This document shows positions 1 through 9,452 of a DNA stretch of 37,201 bases, piece after piece; position 1 is the first letter of the stretch, and every line of letters begins with the position of its first letter. Below the pieces are notes generated by a model. That model did no database searches. It saw only the letters and a list, made by a program, of their open reading frames with translations, and was not told the DNA's origin. Both the position numbers and the translations under genes were made by a program. The stretch comes from Candidatus Yanofskybacteria bacterium CG10_big_fil_rev_8_21_14_0_10_36_16 (lineage in GTDB: Bacteria; Patescibacteriota; Minisyncoccia; 2-02-FULL-40-12; IGHO2-01-FULL-4-A): contig PCXQ01000004.1 in the NCBI GenBank assembly GCA_002794035.1, positions 251,064 through 288,264 of the forward strand. The letters run 5' to 3'.

Positions 1-29
1 CAGGGTGCATTGATTGAAATAAAATAAAA

Positions 30-45
30 ATCCCTGTTCAGGGAT
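30..45 (-). terminator. Intrinsic terminator hairpin ATCCCTG-TT-CAGGGAT with a T-rich tract on the minus strand
   Basis: 7-bp perfect stem followed on the minus strand by TTTTTATTTTATTT. Confidence 0.6.
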
Positions 46-52
46 ATGTAGA

Positions 53-76
53 GGCCCCACCTAGCTAGGTGGGGCC
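53..76 (-). terminator. 24-bp perfect palindrome GGCCCCACCTAGCTAGGTGGGGCC directly downstream of the 82-264 minus ORF
   Basis: Perfect inverted repeat 6 nt after the stop codon. Confidence 0.6.
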
Positions 77-81
77 ATTTG

Positions 82-264
82 TTACGCGGAAAACCCGCGT
101 CGAGTCTTCCGTTGAGACGTCGAACGCCCCCCGGAAGTGTGGCGACGAGCCTGTCGGGTCGCCCAACTCCCCTTACCCTTCCAGGAAGGGTCATTGAGGT
201 GCCGCCGGGCCTTCATGACCCGCGCTTGTCGCTTGTTTTTCTTTCGTCCGTTACCCTTCTGCAT
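82..264 (-). CDS. Small, highly basic GC-rich protein (60 aa), unknown function
   Basis: ORF with GGAGG upstream of ATG, promoter TTGACT-N17-TATACT and downstream hairpins. Confidence 0.65.
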   Translation of the reverse strand: MQKGNGRKKNKRQARVMKARRHLNDPSWKGKGSWATRQARRHTSGGRSTSQRKTRRGFSA

Positions 265-293
265 GTGTCGAACCTCCGTATAGTACTATAATA

Positions 294-322
294 AGTATAA
301 CATAAATAATAATTTAAGTCAA
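294..322 (-). promoter_or_regulatory. Sigma70-type promoter TTGACT-N17-TATACT for the 82-264 ORF
   Basis: -35 at 317-322 and -10 at 294-299 (minus strand), 17-bp spacer. Confidence 0.7.
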
Positions 323-359
323 CAATTCAATAGTTACGCCATGATTTAAAATTAAATAG

Positions 360-503
360 ATGAAAAAGAAACCAAACCAATCCCCCATTAAACTAAGAAG
401 CGGTCTGCACCGCCCAACTCAAGTTGAAAAAGACAAAAGAAAAGGCCGAGGAAAAGAAAGGCAATCAATAAAAAACTCCTTAAATAGAGAGCCCGCACAC
501 TAA
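360..503 (+). CDS. Short basic protein (47 aa) MKKKPNQSPIKLRSGLHRPTQVEKDKRKGRGKERQSIKNSLNREPAH
   Basis: ATG-to-TAA ORF below the ORF-track cutoff; strongly basic; followed by hairpins. No SD. Confidence 0.4.
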   Translation: MKKKPNQSPIKLRSGLHRPTQVEKDKRKGRGKERQSIKNSLNREPAH

Positions 504-522
504 CAAGCAAATTCCTGCCAAA

Positions 523-558
523 TTTATCCCCACACTCATGCATGAGTGTGGGGATAAA
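523..558. repeat. 36-bp perfect palindrome TTTATCCCCACACTCATGCATGAGTGTGGGGATAAA
   Basis: Every position is self-complementary, no loop. Confidence 0.9.
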
Positions 559-562
559 AACA

Positions 563-580
563 CCCCCGCTAATGCGGGGG
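563..580 (-). terminator. Intrinsic terminator CCCCCGC-TAAT-GCGGGGG with T-tract on the minus strand
   Basis: 7-bp GC stem then TGTTTTT in minus direction, downstream of 616-1005. Confidence 0.7.
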
Positions 581-615
581 CTTTATTAAAACATCCATCC
601 AATTTTATGGATATT

Positions 616-1005
616 TTATTCCCTATCGGACATGCCGAGATTGGACCAAATTCGTGGATTTTTAACCCAATCTACCTTTCTAATAAAATCATCGCTCATG
701 TATAGCCCGGTACCACCTTTACAAACATTCATTTTTTTATAAGACGTCTTGCCATCTGGCCATACCAAATCAAAGTCCATGACCGCACATCCAACTTCAT
801 TAGGATAAACCTGGCCTGGATCAATTTTCACACCCTCAGGTGTATTAAATAATTCTGTTATTGCTACCATCTGGCCAATCCACGCTTGGCGATATTCTTC
901 ACGATAAATATTATCTTCATCTTGATGCACAAAGAGATGAAAACCAAAGACACCAATAACAGCGCTGGCTCCTGCCATAAAAAAGAAAAGGTTAGAACCT
1001 TTCAT
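616..1005 (-). CDS. Hypothetical protein with N-terminal membrane anchor or signal
   Basis: ORF with AGGAGG SD before ATG; hydrophobic N-terminus. Confidence 0.7.
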   Translation of the reverse strand: MKGSNLFFFMAGASAVIGVFGFHLFVHQDEDNIYREEYRQAWIGQMVAITELFNTPEGVKIDPGQVYPNEVGCAVMDFDLVWPDGKTSYKKMNVCKGGTGLYMSDDFIRKVDWVKNPRIWSNLGMSDRE

Positions 1006-1030
1006 CTCTGCCTCCTATTTCTTACACAAC

Positions 1031-1327
1031 CTACTGACAAGGCAAGGTTTCAATAGGCATATCTGGAGCAAAATGCTTGCTCTCGTCATAGTCAAAATAC
1101 TCAATACTAATTTCAGTTGAACCTTCTTTAGCTTCCATTAGTGTCTCTAAAAATTGTGTATCAGTTAGTTTGGCAAGCTTAAAAACCATTAATTGTTCGG
1201 GCATACTCTTAACTTGAAAAGCCGTAATGCCTCTTTCTTGGAGACGAGCCCAGGTTCTAAGCATATAGAATTCATGGCCTAAGTCTTGCGGGTTAAACAC
1301 AACTTTGCCTATTGTTGCTTTGGTCAT
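1031..1327 (-). CDS. Hypothetical small protein (start moved to the Met after GGAGGG)
   Basis: TTGGAGGGAAAAATG; ORF-track start is 4 codons upstream. Confidence 0.65.
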   Translation of the reverse strand: MTKATIGKVVFNPQDLGHEFYMLRTWARLQERGITAFQVKSMPEQLMVFKLAKLTDTQFLETLMEAKEGSTEISIEYFDYDESKHFAPDMPIETLPCQ

Positions 1328-1361
1328 TTTTCCCTCCAATTGTTAATTTATACTGGTCAAA

Positions 1362-1390
1362 ATATAACACATTATCATGTTTAAAGTCAA
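1362..1390 (-). promoter_or_regulatory. Promoter TTGACT-N17-TTATAT for 1031-1327
   Basis: -35 at 1385-1390 and -10 at 1362-1367. Confidence 0.6.
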
Positions 1391-1431
1391 GCATTAAACG
1401 ATAAGTAATCGGATCCCTCCAAAGGCGGGCA

Positions 1432-1469
1432 AACAAAGACGGCCCCGCCTTGGCGGGGCCGTCTTTGTT
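1432..1469. terminator. Bidirectional terminator-like hairpin, 18-bp perfect stem, 2-nt loop
   Basis: AACAAAGACGGCCCCGCC-TT-GGCGGGGCCGTCTTTGTT. Confidence 0.8.
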
Positions 1470-1494
1470 ATTATTTATCTCTTGTTGTTAAGAT

Positions 1495-3066
1495 TTACTT
1501 TTTAATTCTATCCTTTGGTGTTACCCAAAATCCCATATACTTTCCTAGCATCAAGCGTGTTTGAGCTTCCAATCCCGGGAAAGCCCCAAGCAATATCATA
1601 GTTACAGGCATTAGAGCCCATTGTAAAATCATTAGAAGATGTTTGAACCTGCCAAGTTTTGGAGGACGAGGAGGCAATATCAAAATTGACAAAATAGCTG
1701 ACGAAACAAGACCAACCATAGCAAAGGTCATTATGCCTCTAGTAATAAACGGTAGGTTGTAAGACAACACCGTCTTATTAAACTCCACTCCCCCAAGTGC
1801 AATAGGTAGCCAACCAAGAAGGAAAATAATAATCGCGTTTGTGGACCACGACCAAAAACTTTCTATTATAGTAAAGCCGAGATACAACTTTTTCTTAAGA
1901 GGAACAAGTTTATTTTTAACAAAACCAAACATGAAGTAAGGCACATTTTCAACTCCCCACCCCCAGCGCCTTTGCTGTTTGTAAATATTTATCATGGTCT
2001 GCCAAAAAGAATGCGCAACATTTGCATCCATTGATACGGGAAAATATAGCGACTCATTTCTGTAATTACCGTCATACCTTAAAAACGCCTGCCAAAATAT
2101 TCTTGAGTCCTCCGAGACCATATTGTGTTGCCAAAAATCTATATCAACCAAAACCTTAAACGGCATTGAATGGCTTGAAAAGGTTGTTGAGCTTTCTACT
2201 CTTTCTTGTTTTATTGTGTGCCAAAAAGTAGCAGAAAATGCCACCACCCTAGCAAATGCAGGCGCTTCCCAAATATTATTAACATAAAAAGGAACCGGCT
2301 GATATGAAGCATAGAGCGGATCCTTTGTTGTCAGATAAACATACGACAAACGGCCAAAATACTCAGGCATTATAACTGTGTCTATATCAAAAGCAGAAGT
2401 AATTATTTTCTCATAAGGAATACCGTTTTTGTCTGCGTAATTTTCTTTAAACCATTTACCGGCATAGGCGATGTTTGAACCCTTCCCCGCAAGTTCACCC
2501 GGTATGTTGCCGGGGTGTTTAACAACAAAAAACTCACGGAAAATATTTTGATATTTAGATTTTAGTTCATCGGCTATTTTGTCATTAAATTCATCCCCCG
2601 CCCTGTCTTCCTGAGCAATAACCACCACTATTTTATCCTTTGGATAGTTTGCTTTTGCTATTGATTCTATGCCTGCCTCTACGGTTTCGAGGGGTTCCTT
2701 GTACATAGGCAACAGCACTAAATGTGTTAGGTCTTCCCATGAATTCATCCCTAGTTCCGGACTAGCTATTTTTACCACCTTAACCTTTTCTAGCCAGTTA
2801 TCATTCATATTTTGACGGACCTTTCCAAAAGCAACACGAAGATGAAGTGATAAGTAGACGGTTTTAATAAACCAGTAAACATCGAATATTATAATAAAAA
2901 GAGCCATGAAAACCGGGGTCATGGCAGATAACAAAAAAATTAAGATTATTGTCAGCCAAGCCAAAACACCCGGCAAAATTTCAAAAGACCGGTATAACAG
3001 CCGGTCTTTCTTATTGGCCAAGTCAGAGGCCTTTGATAATTTTGAGTAATATTCGTAAGGAACCAT
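1495..3066 (-). CDS. Membrane glycosyltransferase, family 2-like
   Basis: LVLLPMYKEPLETVEAGIESI, DxD-like AFDIDT, QQRRWGWG; flanking TM segments. Confidence 0.8.
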   Translation of the reverse strand: MVPYEYYSKLSKASDLANKKDRLLYRSFEILPGVLAWLTIILIFLLSAMTPVFMALFIIIFDVYWFIKTVYLSLHLRVAFGKVRQNMNDNWLEKVKVVKIASPELGMNSWEDLTHLVLLPMYKEPLETVEAGIESIAKANYPKDKIVVVIAQEDRAGDEFNDKIADELKSKYQNIFREFFVVKHPGNIPGELAGKGSNIAYAGKWFKENYADKNGIPYEKIITSAFDIDTVIMPEYFGRLSYVYLTTKDPLYASYQPVPFYVNNIWEAPAFARVVAFSATFWHTIKQERVESSTTFSSHSMPFKVLVDIDFWQHNMVSEDSRIFWQAFLRYDGNYRNESLYFPVSMDANVAHSFWQTMINIYKQQRRWGWGVENVPYFMFGFVKNKLVPLKKKLYLGFTIIESFWSWSTNAIIIFLLGWLPIALGGVEFNKTVLSYNLPFITRGIMTFAMVGLVSSAILSILILPPRPPKLGRFKHLLMILQWALMPVTMILLGAFPGLEAQTRLMLGKYMGFWVTPKDRIKK

Positions 3067-3090
3067 TATTTATTAAAAAAATAATAATAA

Positions 3091-3211
3091 ATCTAAAGTC
3101 CTAAGCTCAAAACCCAAACCAAATCCAAAGCACAAAATATTTAAATAAAACTTTTTTAATTATTAAAATTTAATTATTGGTTAGGATTTTGAATTTTAGA
3201 TTTTAGATTTA
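3091..3211. repeat. AT-rich intergenic repeat, copy A (CCAAA-type left arm, GAATTTTAGATTTTAG-type right arm)
   Basis: Similar arrangement at 34717-34844; arms partly inverted relative to each other. Confidence 0.55.
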
Positions 3212-3260
3212 AAAAATCTTTGCTTCAATTTTATTAAAACAAAAGGGGCAACAAACAAAT

Positions 3261-4226
3261 TTAAAAATCAAGCAAAAATTGGTATAGCCCATCCTCTTTG
3301 CCTATTTTACCACTTTTCATATTAATGTCTAGGTCTGCAAGATGAGTAAATCCGCTTTTAAGCTTTTCGTAACTGAAATTTCTACAATACCCATATGATT
3401 TTTCCATAACCCAAGAATTAAGTTTTAATTTTTTAGCTATACTTGAATAAGGGTGAGCTTTTTCCATTAAATCTTTAATGGATATCAAGGTTCTCAGTTG
3501 ATATGCAATCATTGAAACAATATATTGAGGATCTTGCCTATGAGACAATTGTTGTTCAAGCAAGAAAAGGGCGTGTGCCTTATTATTTGCAGACAAAGCA
3601 TCAAGCATCTTGAAAATACTATCCTCGCTTGAATCTGAAATGAGTAGCTCAATATCATCTTCAGTTATTTGAGATCCATTTTTAAAAGAAGCGAGCTTTT
3701 GAATTTCATTATATAAACGCCATGAATCATTCCCCGTTACAGATATTAATTTATTAGCATTTTTACTGCTAATACTCGCACCCGCCGACTTTGCTTCCTT
3801 TATAACCCAATTATTCAATTCAGAGCCAGATATTGGCTCAATTGATTGGGCCTGTGATGGCTTTGAGCTTAAAACTTTCCATAATAAATTATTTTTTTGC
3901 TTTAAGGCCCCCGATGTTAAATTTTCTATAAAAACTAAAGTTATTTTATTATCCTTACTCAAATGCCTATCTTTGATCATCTCATAAACATTTTTGCTGT
4001 GAGAAGATATAAATACATTTTCACAAATTATTAGCTTTTCCGGCTCAAATAAAGAAACGGCCTTAATTTTATCAGACAATTCTTTAAATTGACTGTCTTC
4101 CTCCTGACTTAAATCAAATTTAAAAACTGCGGTATTATTACCGAGTTTTTCCTTATACTGTGATTCAATCAAATTAACAGCTTGCCTGAGCCTATAGTTG
4201 TCTAAGCCATATAAAAATAAAAGCAT
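3261..4226 (-). CDS. holA: DNA polymerase III delta subunit
   Basis: LLFLYGLDNYRLRQAV N-terminus, SGSELNNWV and HolA-like C-terminal helical domain. Confidence 0.85.
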   Translation of the reverse strand: MLLFLYGLDNYRLRQAVNLIESQYKEKLGNNTAVFKFDLSQEEDSQFKELSDKIKAVSLFEPEKLIICENVFISSHSKNVYEMIKDRHLSKDNKITLVFIENLTSGALKQKNNLLWKVLSSKPSQAQSIEPISGSELNNWVIKEAKSAGASISSKNANKLISVTGNDSWRLYNEIQKLASFKNGSQITEDDIELLISDSSEDSIFKMLDALSANNKAHALFLLEQQLSHRQDPQYIVSMIAYQLRTLISIKDLMEKAHPYSSIAKKLKLNSWVMEKSYGYCRNFSYEKLKSGFTHLADLDINMKSGKIGKEDGLYQFLLDF

Positions 4227-4272
4227 ATGCTACAAATCGTAAGCTATGTAAATTATTGTCCAACTTATTATG

Positions 4273-5271
4273 TTAGAATTCATCCTCAAAAACTATTTCA
4301 ACCCAAATAGGGCCTGAGACAAAATTAGCATCGGCTCCAGAATTGTCATAAAAATGAAGACCGTCTGTGCTTTTTTCTTTTGACCACTGTCCTTCTATTT
4401 TAATACCATTTTGATAAATTACTGCCTTACCAGATCCTGTGGTTTTTACTCTTATATAATCTTTGTCTACTGGAGAATAGTCTGTAAACATAACAACAAC
4501 ATTTTTTGCTTCTACTTGCTCCCCCGTTAATAGGTCAATCTCCTCTTCACCAGCCCTTGCCCTTAAATAAATATTTTCATTTGGATTATACTTCCAACGA
4601 ACCTCATAGTTGCCGCCATAAAGCGGAGGGGGGTCAGTTATTCCTTTATTTTCACCCTCAAGGGCATGTTTATATTTTGTTTTAGAACCCTTGGTTTCGT
4701 ATTCAAAATCTTCAATTGCCTCACTTAACAACTCTTCTGAAATAAACCCATTATGAGGACGAGGTACTGATTTTTTTCTAAAAAAGTAAGTACTTTCATA
4801 TTTTAAAGCATCAATATTGTCGGTCGCGCCATTATTTAAATGTTCAAGAGCCTGTTTTTCGCCGCCCCAATGTATATAAATAGCATCAAGACCCTGCACT
4901 AAAGGTATGAAATCCAGACGCGAAGAACGAATAGAACCAATCTCCTTTGGAATTTCACATTGAAAAACTGCCATAAGCCTTGTTATACCGCTAGGCGCTA
5001 CGATCATTTCAAAAACCATATCAGCATTGCTTAATCCAGAAAGGGGCCTAGCCTCAGGGTCCATGGCTATCATTACCGCAATAGGTCTTCTCTCTGCATT
5101 ATCACACTCAATTCCTGCCAATGCGCTTTGAGAATAAAAGCCCTCAAGATCGCTATTATTTTGAGGCAGTATGCTTATATCTCTGCTTGAAAATATCACG
5201 AACAAAAAAACCGCCAATGCAATTATCGGTGTTAAAGCTATAATTATATTTAAAACTAATTTACGATTCAT
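4273..5271 (-). CDS. DUF3048 (YerB-like) exported protein
   Basis: RPIAVMIAMDPEARPLSGLSNADMVFEMIV and YIHWGGEKQA motifs; N-terminal TM. Confidence 0.85.
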   Translation of the reverse strand: MNRKLVLNIIIALTPIIALAVFLFVIFSSRDISILPQNNSDLEGFYSQSALAGIECDNAERRPIAVMIAMDPEARPLSGLSNADMVFEMIVAPSGITRLMAVFQCEIPKEIGSIRSSRLDFIPLVQGLDAIYIHWGGEKQALEHLNNGATDNIDALKYESTYFFRKKSVPRPHNGFISEELLSEAIEDFEYETKGSKTKYKHALEGENKGITDPPPLYGGNYEVRWKYNPNENIYLRARAGEEEIDLLTGEQVEAKNVVVMFTDYSPVDKDYIRVKTTGSGKAVIYQNGIKIEGQWSKEKSTDGLHFYDNSGADANFVSGPIWVEIVFEDEF

Positions 5272-5370
5272 TTTTTTGTTTCGTTTGCTTAAATATTAAC
5301 CTCTATTATTTTTGATGAACCGGACCCGCCAAAATTTTTATTTCATAAAAACTTAAGCGGGCAAGCAATA

Positions 5371-6312
5371 TTATTTTTGATGAATTGGACAGTAGTGAGC
5401 TGAACGTCCACCTACTTTCAATCTTTTTATTATACCTCCGTCATTTTTTGAGCATTTTTGCCCAGTTTTTTGATAAGCCTTAGTCATGTTTTGAAAATCG
5501 CCCTTAGTGCCGTCCAGTTTCCTGTAATCCTGCTCGCTATCCCCCTTAGCCTTGATTGCTTTTTTTAAGACGAATTTAATATATTTATAGATTTTTTTAA
5601 GATCCTGTGTATCTAATGATTCGACACGGTGAGTTGGCAAAATACCTGAGTACCACAATATCTCATCTGAATATATATTGCCTATGCCTGCTATAAAAAA
5701 CGGATCCATCAAAACCTGCTTTACCTTGCCTTTTTTATTTTTAAATAATTCTTTAAATTTTTTAAAAGTAAATTTAGGATCAAGCGGTTCAGGACCCAAC
5801 CTGCCTATATCCCCCACACTACCTATTTTATCATTATCTGCCAGATATATCTTCCCAAACCTCCTTAAGTCAGATAGCCCGATCATTTTGCCGTTATTTA
5901 AAAATAAAATAAATCTTATGTGCCTATTAAAAGGATCATCTGCCAGAGGGCCGTTTTCTGCAGGCAACCATTTTTGATTATCAAATTTATCATTGTTTTT
6001 AATTTTGCTTATTAATTCCTTATCCTTAAGTTTGATCAATTCTTTCCTCGGAATCCACTTGCCGTATAATAGATGACCGGATATTTTCTGGTGTATAGCC
6101 ATAGTTTTATGTCCTGATAATTTAATTATTATATATTTTGCTCTTCTTTTTACATGCAAAATCTCCCTGCCCTTAATCTCTTTTCTAAATTGTGGCAAAG
6201 AATGAGTTTTTATTGTTTTTGGCCAATCAGTCCAAGCATCGGTTAATTTAAAACCTTTAACCTTTTTATTTAATTGGCGCACAATTGTTTCTACTTCCGG
6301 TAATTCAGGCAT
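5371..6312 (-). CDS. mutM: Formamidopyrimidine-DNA glycosylase
   Basis: MPELPEVETI N-terminus, GIGNIYSDEILW, C-terminal zinc finger. Confidence 0.93.
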   Translation of the reverse strand: MPELPEVETIVRQLNKKVKGFKLTDAWTDWPKTIKTHSLPQFRKEIKGREILHVKRRAKYIIIKLSGHKTMAIHQKISGHLLYGKWIPRKELIKLKDKELISKIKNNDKFDNQKWLPAENGPLADDPFNRHIRFILFLNNGKMIGLSDLRRFGKIYLADNDKIGSVGDIGRLGPEPLDPKFTFKKFKELFKNKKGKVKQVLMDPFFIAGIGNIYSDEILWYSGILPTHRVESLDTQDLKKIYKYIKFVLKKAIKAKGDSEQDYRKLDGTKGDFQNMTKAYQKTGQKCSKNDGGIIKRLKVGGRSAHYCPIHQK

Positions 6313-6363
6313 AATAATTTATTTAATTACATAATAAACATAGCCAATATTAAGACAAAATAA

Positions 6364-6393
6364 AACCCCCTGAAATTTATTCAAGAGGTCATT
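6364..6393 (-). terminator. Intrinsic terminator ACCTCTTGAA-hairpin-TTTCAGGGGGT then TTTTATTTTG
   Basis: 10-bp stem with two G-U pairs and T-tract on the minus strand. Confidence 0.55.
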
Positions 6394-6395
6394 TA

Positions 6396-6929
6396 TTAAT
6401 CTCCCAACGAATCCAATGCCCGCACACGAGAAGATGCGGGATCAATACCTAGTCTAATTAAAAAATCTTTGACCCTTTGTTTGCTGCCTAAAATTGTGGC
6501 AGCTACATGATCTGCTGCCTTATCACTGTCACCATTTAAATAAATATGTGCTAATTCATGCGCGATAAGAGTTTCAAGATCCTCTCTGCTAAATGACTCA
6601 ACTACTCCCGGAAGAAGATACACGTAATAAAATTTGTAGTTATTGTCATAACCAACCAAAGCGGGAATATTTAAATCCTCATAAACAAAAAAATGCACAT
6701 TATTAAAGTGAACAAATGGTTCCCTTTGATTAACAAAAATGCAAACATCCAAGGCTTTTTGATTTATCAGTTCTAGCCTAGTAGGAGTCTTCGAATCAGA
6801 AGAACTCAATGAGTCTGGAAAAAACAAAGCTGCAATCAATACTACTAATAAAATTAACCCCAAACATATAACAACAACACCTGCCCATACCAAACAAGAT
6901 CTGAAATGTTCTTTGAATTCTTCAGGCAC
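6396..6929 (-). CDS. Membrane-anchored HExxH metallopeptidase-like protein
   Basis: LIAHELAHIYLNGDSDKAAD zinc-protease motif, N-terminal TM; GTG start after GGAGG. Confidence 0.7.
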   Translation of the reverse strand: MPEEFKEHFRSCLVWAGVVVICLGLILLVVLIAALFFPDSLSSSDSKTPTRLELINQKALDVCIFVNQREPFVHFNNVHFFVYEDLNIPALVGYDNNYKFYYVYLLPGVVESFSREDLETLIAHELAHIYLNGDSDKAADHVAATILGSKQRVKDFLIRLGIDPASSRVRALDSLGD

Positions 6930-6959
6930 AAAATCCTCCTTTTAAAAGTTCTGCATATT

Positions 6960-9449
6960 CTACCAACTACTTCCAAATTCTACATCAACAATTAAGGGTA
7001 CGTCAAATTTATGCACCGATTCCATAACATTTTTTATTTTTGGAGATAATTCATCAATTAAGCTGTCTTTTATTTCTATCACTAGCTCATCATGAACCTG
7101 CAATAGCATCAGAGCATCTTGTTTAAGATTGTTTTTATTTAAATAATTATAAACCTCTATCATGGCAAGTTTCATAATGTCAGCTGCCGTTCCCTGTACG
7201 GGCATATTTACTGCCATGCGTTCAGCATAAGCTCTGACCTGAGGCATGGTTGAATAAATATCCTGCATGGAACGGCGGCGGCCAAATAAAGTTTCTACAT
7301 AACCGTCTTGCTTAGCTTTTGCTTTTGTTTCTTCAATATATTTTGCAATACCGGAAAATTCCTCAAAATAACGGTCTATAAATTCCCGCGCCCTAGCTCT
7401 ATCAACACCCGAGGCTCTCATAAAACCAACCGGCCCCATACCATAAAGGATGCCGAAGTTAAGAACCTTGGCCTGTCGCCTCATTTCAGAATTTACTTTT
7501 TCCGACTCAACCCCAAATATTTCGGCAGCTGTAATTTTGTGTATGTCATCCCCTCTTTTAAATGCCTTTATTAGTTTTTCATCACCCGCAAGATGAGCAA
7601 CAATTCTTAGCTCCACTTGTGAGTAGTCAAAAGAAACCAATTTAAAACCTTTTTCAGCGACAAATGCCTTGCGAAACTTTCTCCCCAGCTCAGTTCTTAT
7701 GGGAATATTCTGTAAATTAGGATCCTGTGATGACAGACGGCCCGTTGCTGTTCCCATTTGGTTATAAGTGGTATGTAATCGGCCAGTTTCCTGGTTTATC
7801 AATGTCGGGAAAGGTTCAATATAAGTACTTTTTAGCTTTTGAAGCTCTCTGTACTGTAAAATAAAATCTATTGCAGGATGTTCGCCTCGTATCTTCTCCA
7901 ATTCCGGAGCAGCAGTTGATTTAGCTCCGCCTGTGGTTTTCCTAACTCGTCCTTTAATTTCAAGCTTATCGAACAAAACTTCCCCGAGTTGTTGAGGGGA
8001 ATTAATATTAAATTCTACCCCGACCAGCTTGTGTATCTTCTTTTCAAGTATCGAAAGTTCCTTAGTAGCTTTTGCAAGAAGCTCGGATAAAATTTTGGTA
8101 TCAATTTTTATACCATTTAATTCCATCTCTGCTAATACTCGGACAAGAGGCATCTCTATATCTTCAAAAACCTTGTTTAGTTTTTGAGAATCAATCTTGT
8201 TTTCAAGTACTCCTTTTAAGCGCCAAAGATTATTCCTGTAATCTTGAGTGGGCATTTCGTTAAACTCACCATAATAAATCTTTTCAAATTCATAATTCCT
8301 AAACTCAGGATTTAATAAATAAGCAGCTATTTTGGTATCAAAAGATTTTCCCTTAAAATCCTCACCGGAACGAATCATTTTTTTATAAAAAGTCTTAAGG
8401 CCATGACCTAAAATCTCCTTGGCTCCTCCCCTAACCTCTTTTAATGCCTCATCTTCAAGGCCCAAATGATAGTAAGCCAAACTTTCATTATAATCTTTCT
8501 TTGTTTTTGAGGATTTTGTATTTTCATCAAAATCTGAACCAATACTCAGTCCGATTTCAGGCAAACGCCTTACCAGACTAGAAAACCCTAAATCTCTAAA
8601 TATTTTTTCTACTTTTTCTCCATCAATATTTTTCTTCCAATCAGTATCTTTTATTGAAAATCCAACATCAAGATCAGTAACTATAGTTGAAAGTTGTTTT
8701 GAGAAAAATGCTTGGTCTTTATTTTCAATAAGTTTTTCTGCCAATTTAACGCTAACGGGCTTTTTTAGCTTCTTAACATCGGTTTTTTCAATGTATTCAT
8801 ATAATTTTTCTAAACTGCCATATTCTTTTATTAAAATCGTAGCAGTTTTCTCGCCTATACCTGGCACTCCGGGGATATTGTCTGATGGATCTCCTTTTAA
8901 ACCTTTATAATCATTCATTTGGTCAGGCCTTAAACCATAACGCTCCATTATTGCTTTTTCATCGTACAATATTGTATCGCTCATGCCTTTTCTTAATGTA
9001 AATACAACAATCTTGTCATCATCTACCAGCTGAAGCGTATCTAAATCCCCTGTTGTAATATAAACCTTTAAATCTTTTTCTTTTTTTAATGAAGTCGCAA
9101 CAGTACCAATGACATCGTCAGCTTCATAACCCTTTTTTTCATAAACAGGAATACCAAAAGCTTCAAGAACCTCTCTCACCATGTCCATCTGACTGTAAAG
9201 CTCATCAGGCGCTTTTACTCTGTGGGCTTTGTAATCTTCAAATTCTTCATGCCTAAAAGTAGGACCTGCCAAATCAAATGTAGCCGCAATATAATCTGGC
9301 TTAAGCTCCTTTATCATCTTCATTAATATTGAAGAAAAACCAAAAACAGCGTTGGTAACAACGCCCTGTGGAGAGGTCAAAGGAGGCAAAGCATGAAAAG
9401 CTCTGTGCACCAATGCATTACCATCAATTAATACAAGCTTTTTAGCCAA
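6960..9449 (-). CDS. polA: DNA polymerase I
   Basis: N-terminal 5'-3' exonuclease domain; DYSQVELRIVAHLAGD, RRQAKVLNFGILYGMG, QVHDELV. Confidence 0.95.
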   Translation of the reverse strand: MAKKLVLIDGNALVHRAFHALPPLTSPQGVVTNAVFGFSSILMKMIKELKPDYIAATFDLAGPTFRHEEFEDYKAHRVKAPDELYSQMDMVREVLEAFGIPVYEKKGYEADDVIGTVATSLKKEKDLKVYITTGDLDTLQLVDDDKIVVFTLRKGMSDTILYDEKAIMERYGLRPDQMNDYKGLKGDPSDNIPGVPGIGEKTATILIKEYGSLEKLYEYIEKTDVKKLKKPVSVKLAEKLIENKDQAFFSKQLSTIVTDLDVGFSIKDTDWKKNIDGEKVEKIFRDLGFSSLVRRLPEIGLSIGSDFDENTKSSKTKKDYNESLAYYHLGLEDEALKEVRGGAKEILGHGLKTFYKKMIRSGEDFKGKSFDTKIAAYLLNPEFRNYEFEKIYYGEFNEMPTQDYRNNLWRLKGVLENKIDSQKLNKVFEDIEMPLVRVLAEMELNGIKIDTKILSELLAKATKELSILEKKIHKLVGVEFNINSPQQLGEVLFDKLEIKGRVRKTTGGAKSTAAPELEKIRGEHPAIDFILQYRELQKLKSTYIEPFPTLINQETGRLHTTYNQMGTATGRLSSQDPNLQNIPIRTELGRKFRKAFVAEKGFKLVSFDYSQVELRIVAHLAGDEKLIKAFKRGDDIHKITAAEIFGVESEKVNSEMRRQAKVLNFGILYGMGPVGFMRASGVDRARAREFIDRYFEEFSGIAKYIEETKAKAKQDGYVETLFGRRRSMQDIYSTMPQVRAYAERMAVNMPVQGTAADIMKLAMIEVYNYLNKNNLKQDALMLLQVHDELVIEIKDSLIDELSPKIKNVMESVHKFDVPLIVDVEFGSSW

Positions 9450-9452
9450 AAA

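Noticed and set aside
79-291. Plus-strand 70-aa ORF opposite the GC-rich basic gene
   Set aside because: The minus frame has promoter, SD and terminators; the plus frame has none and overlaps it.
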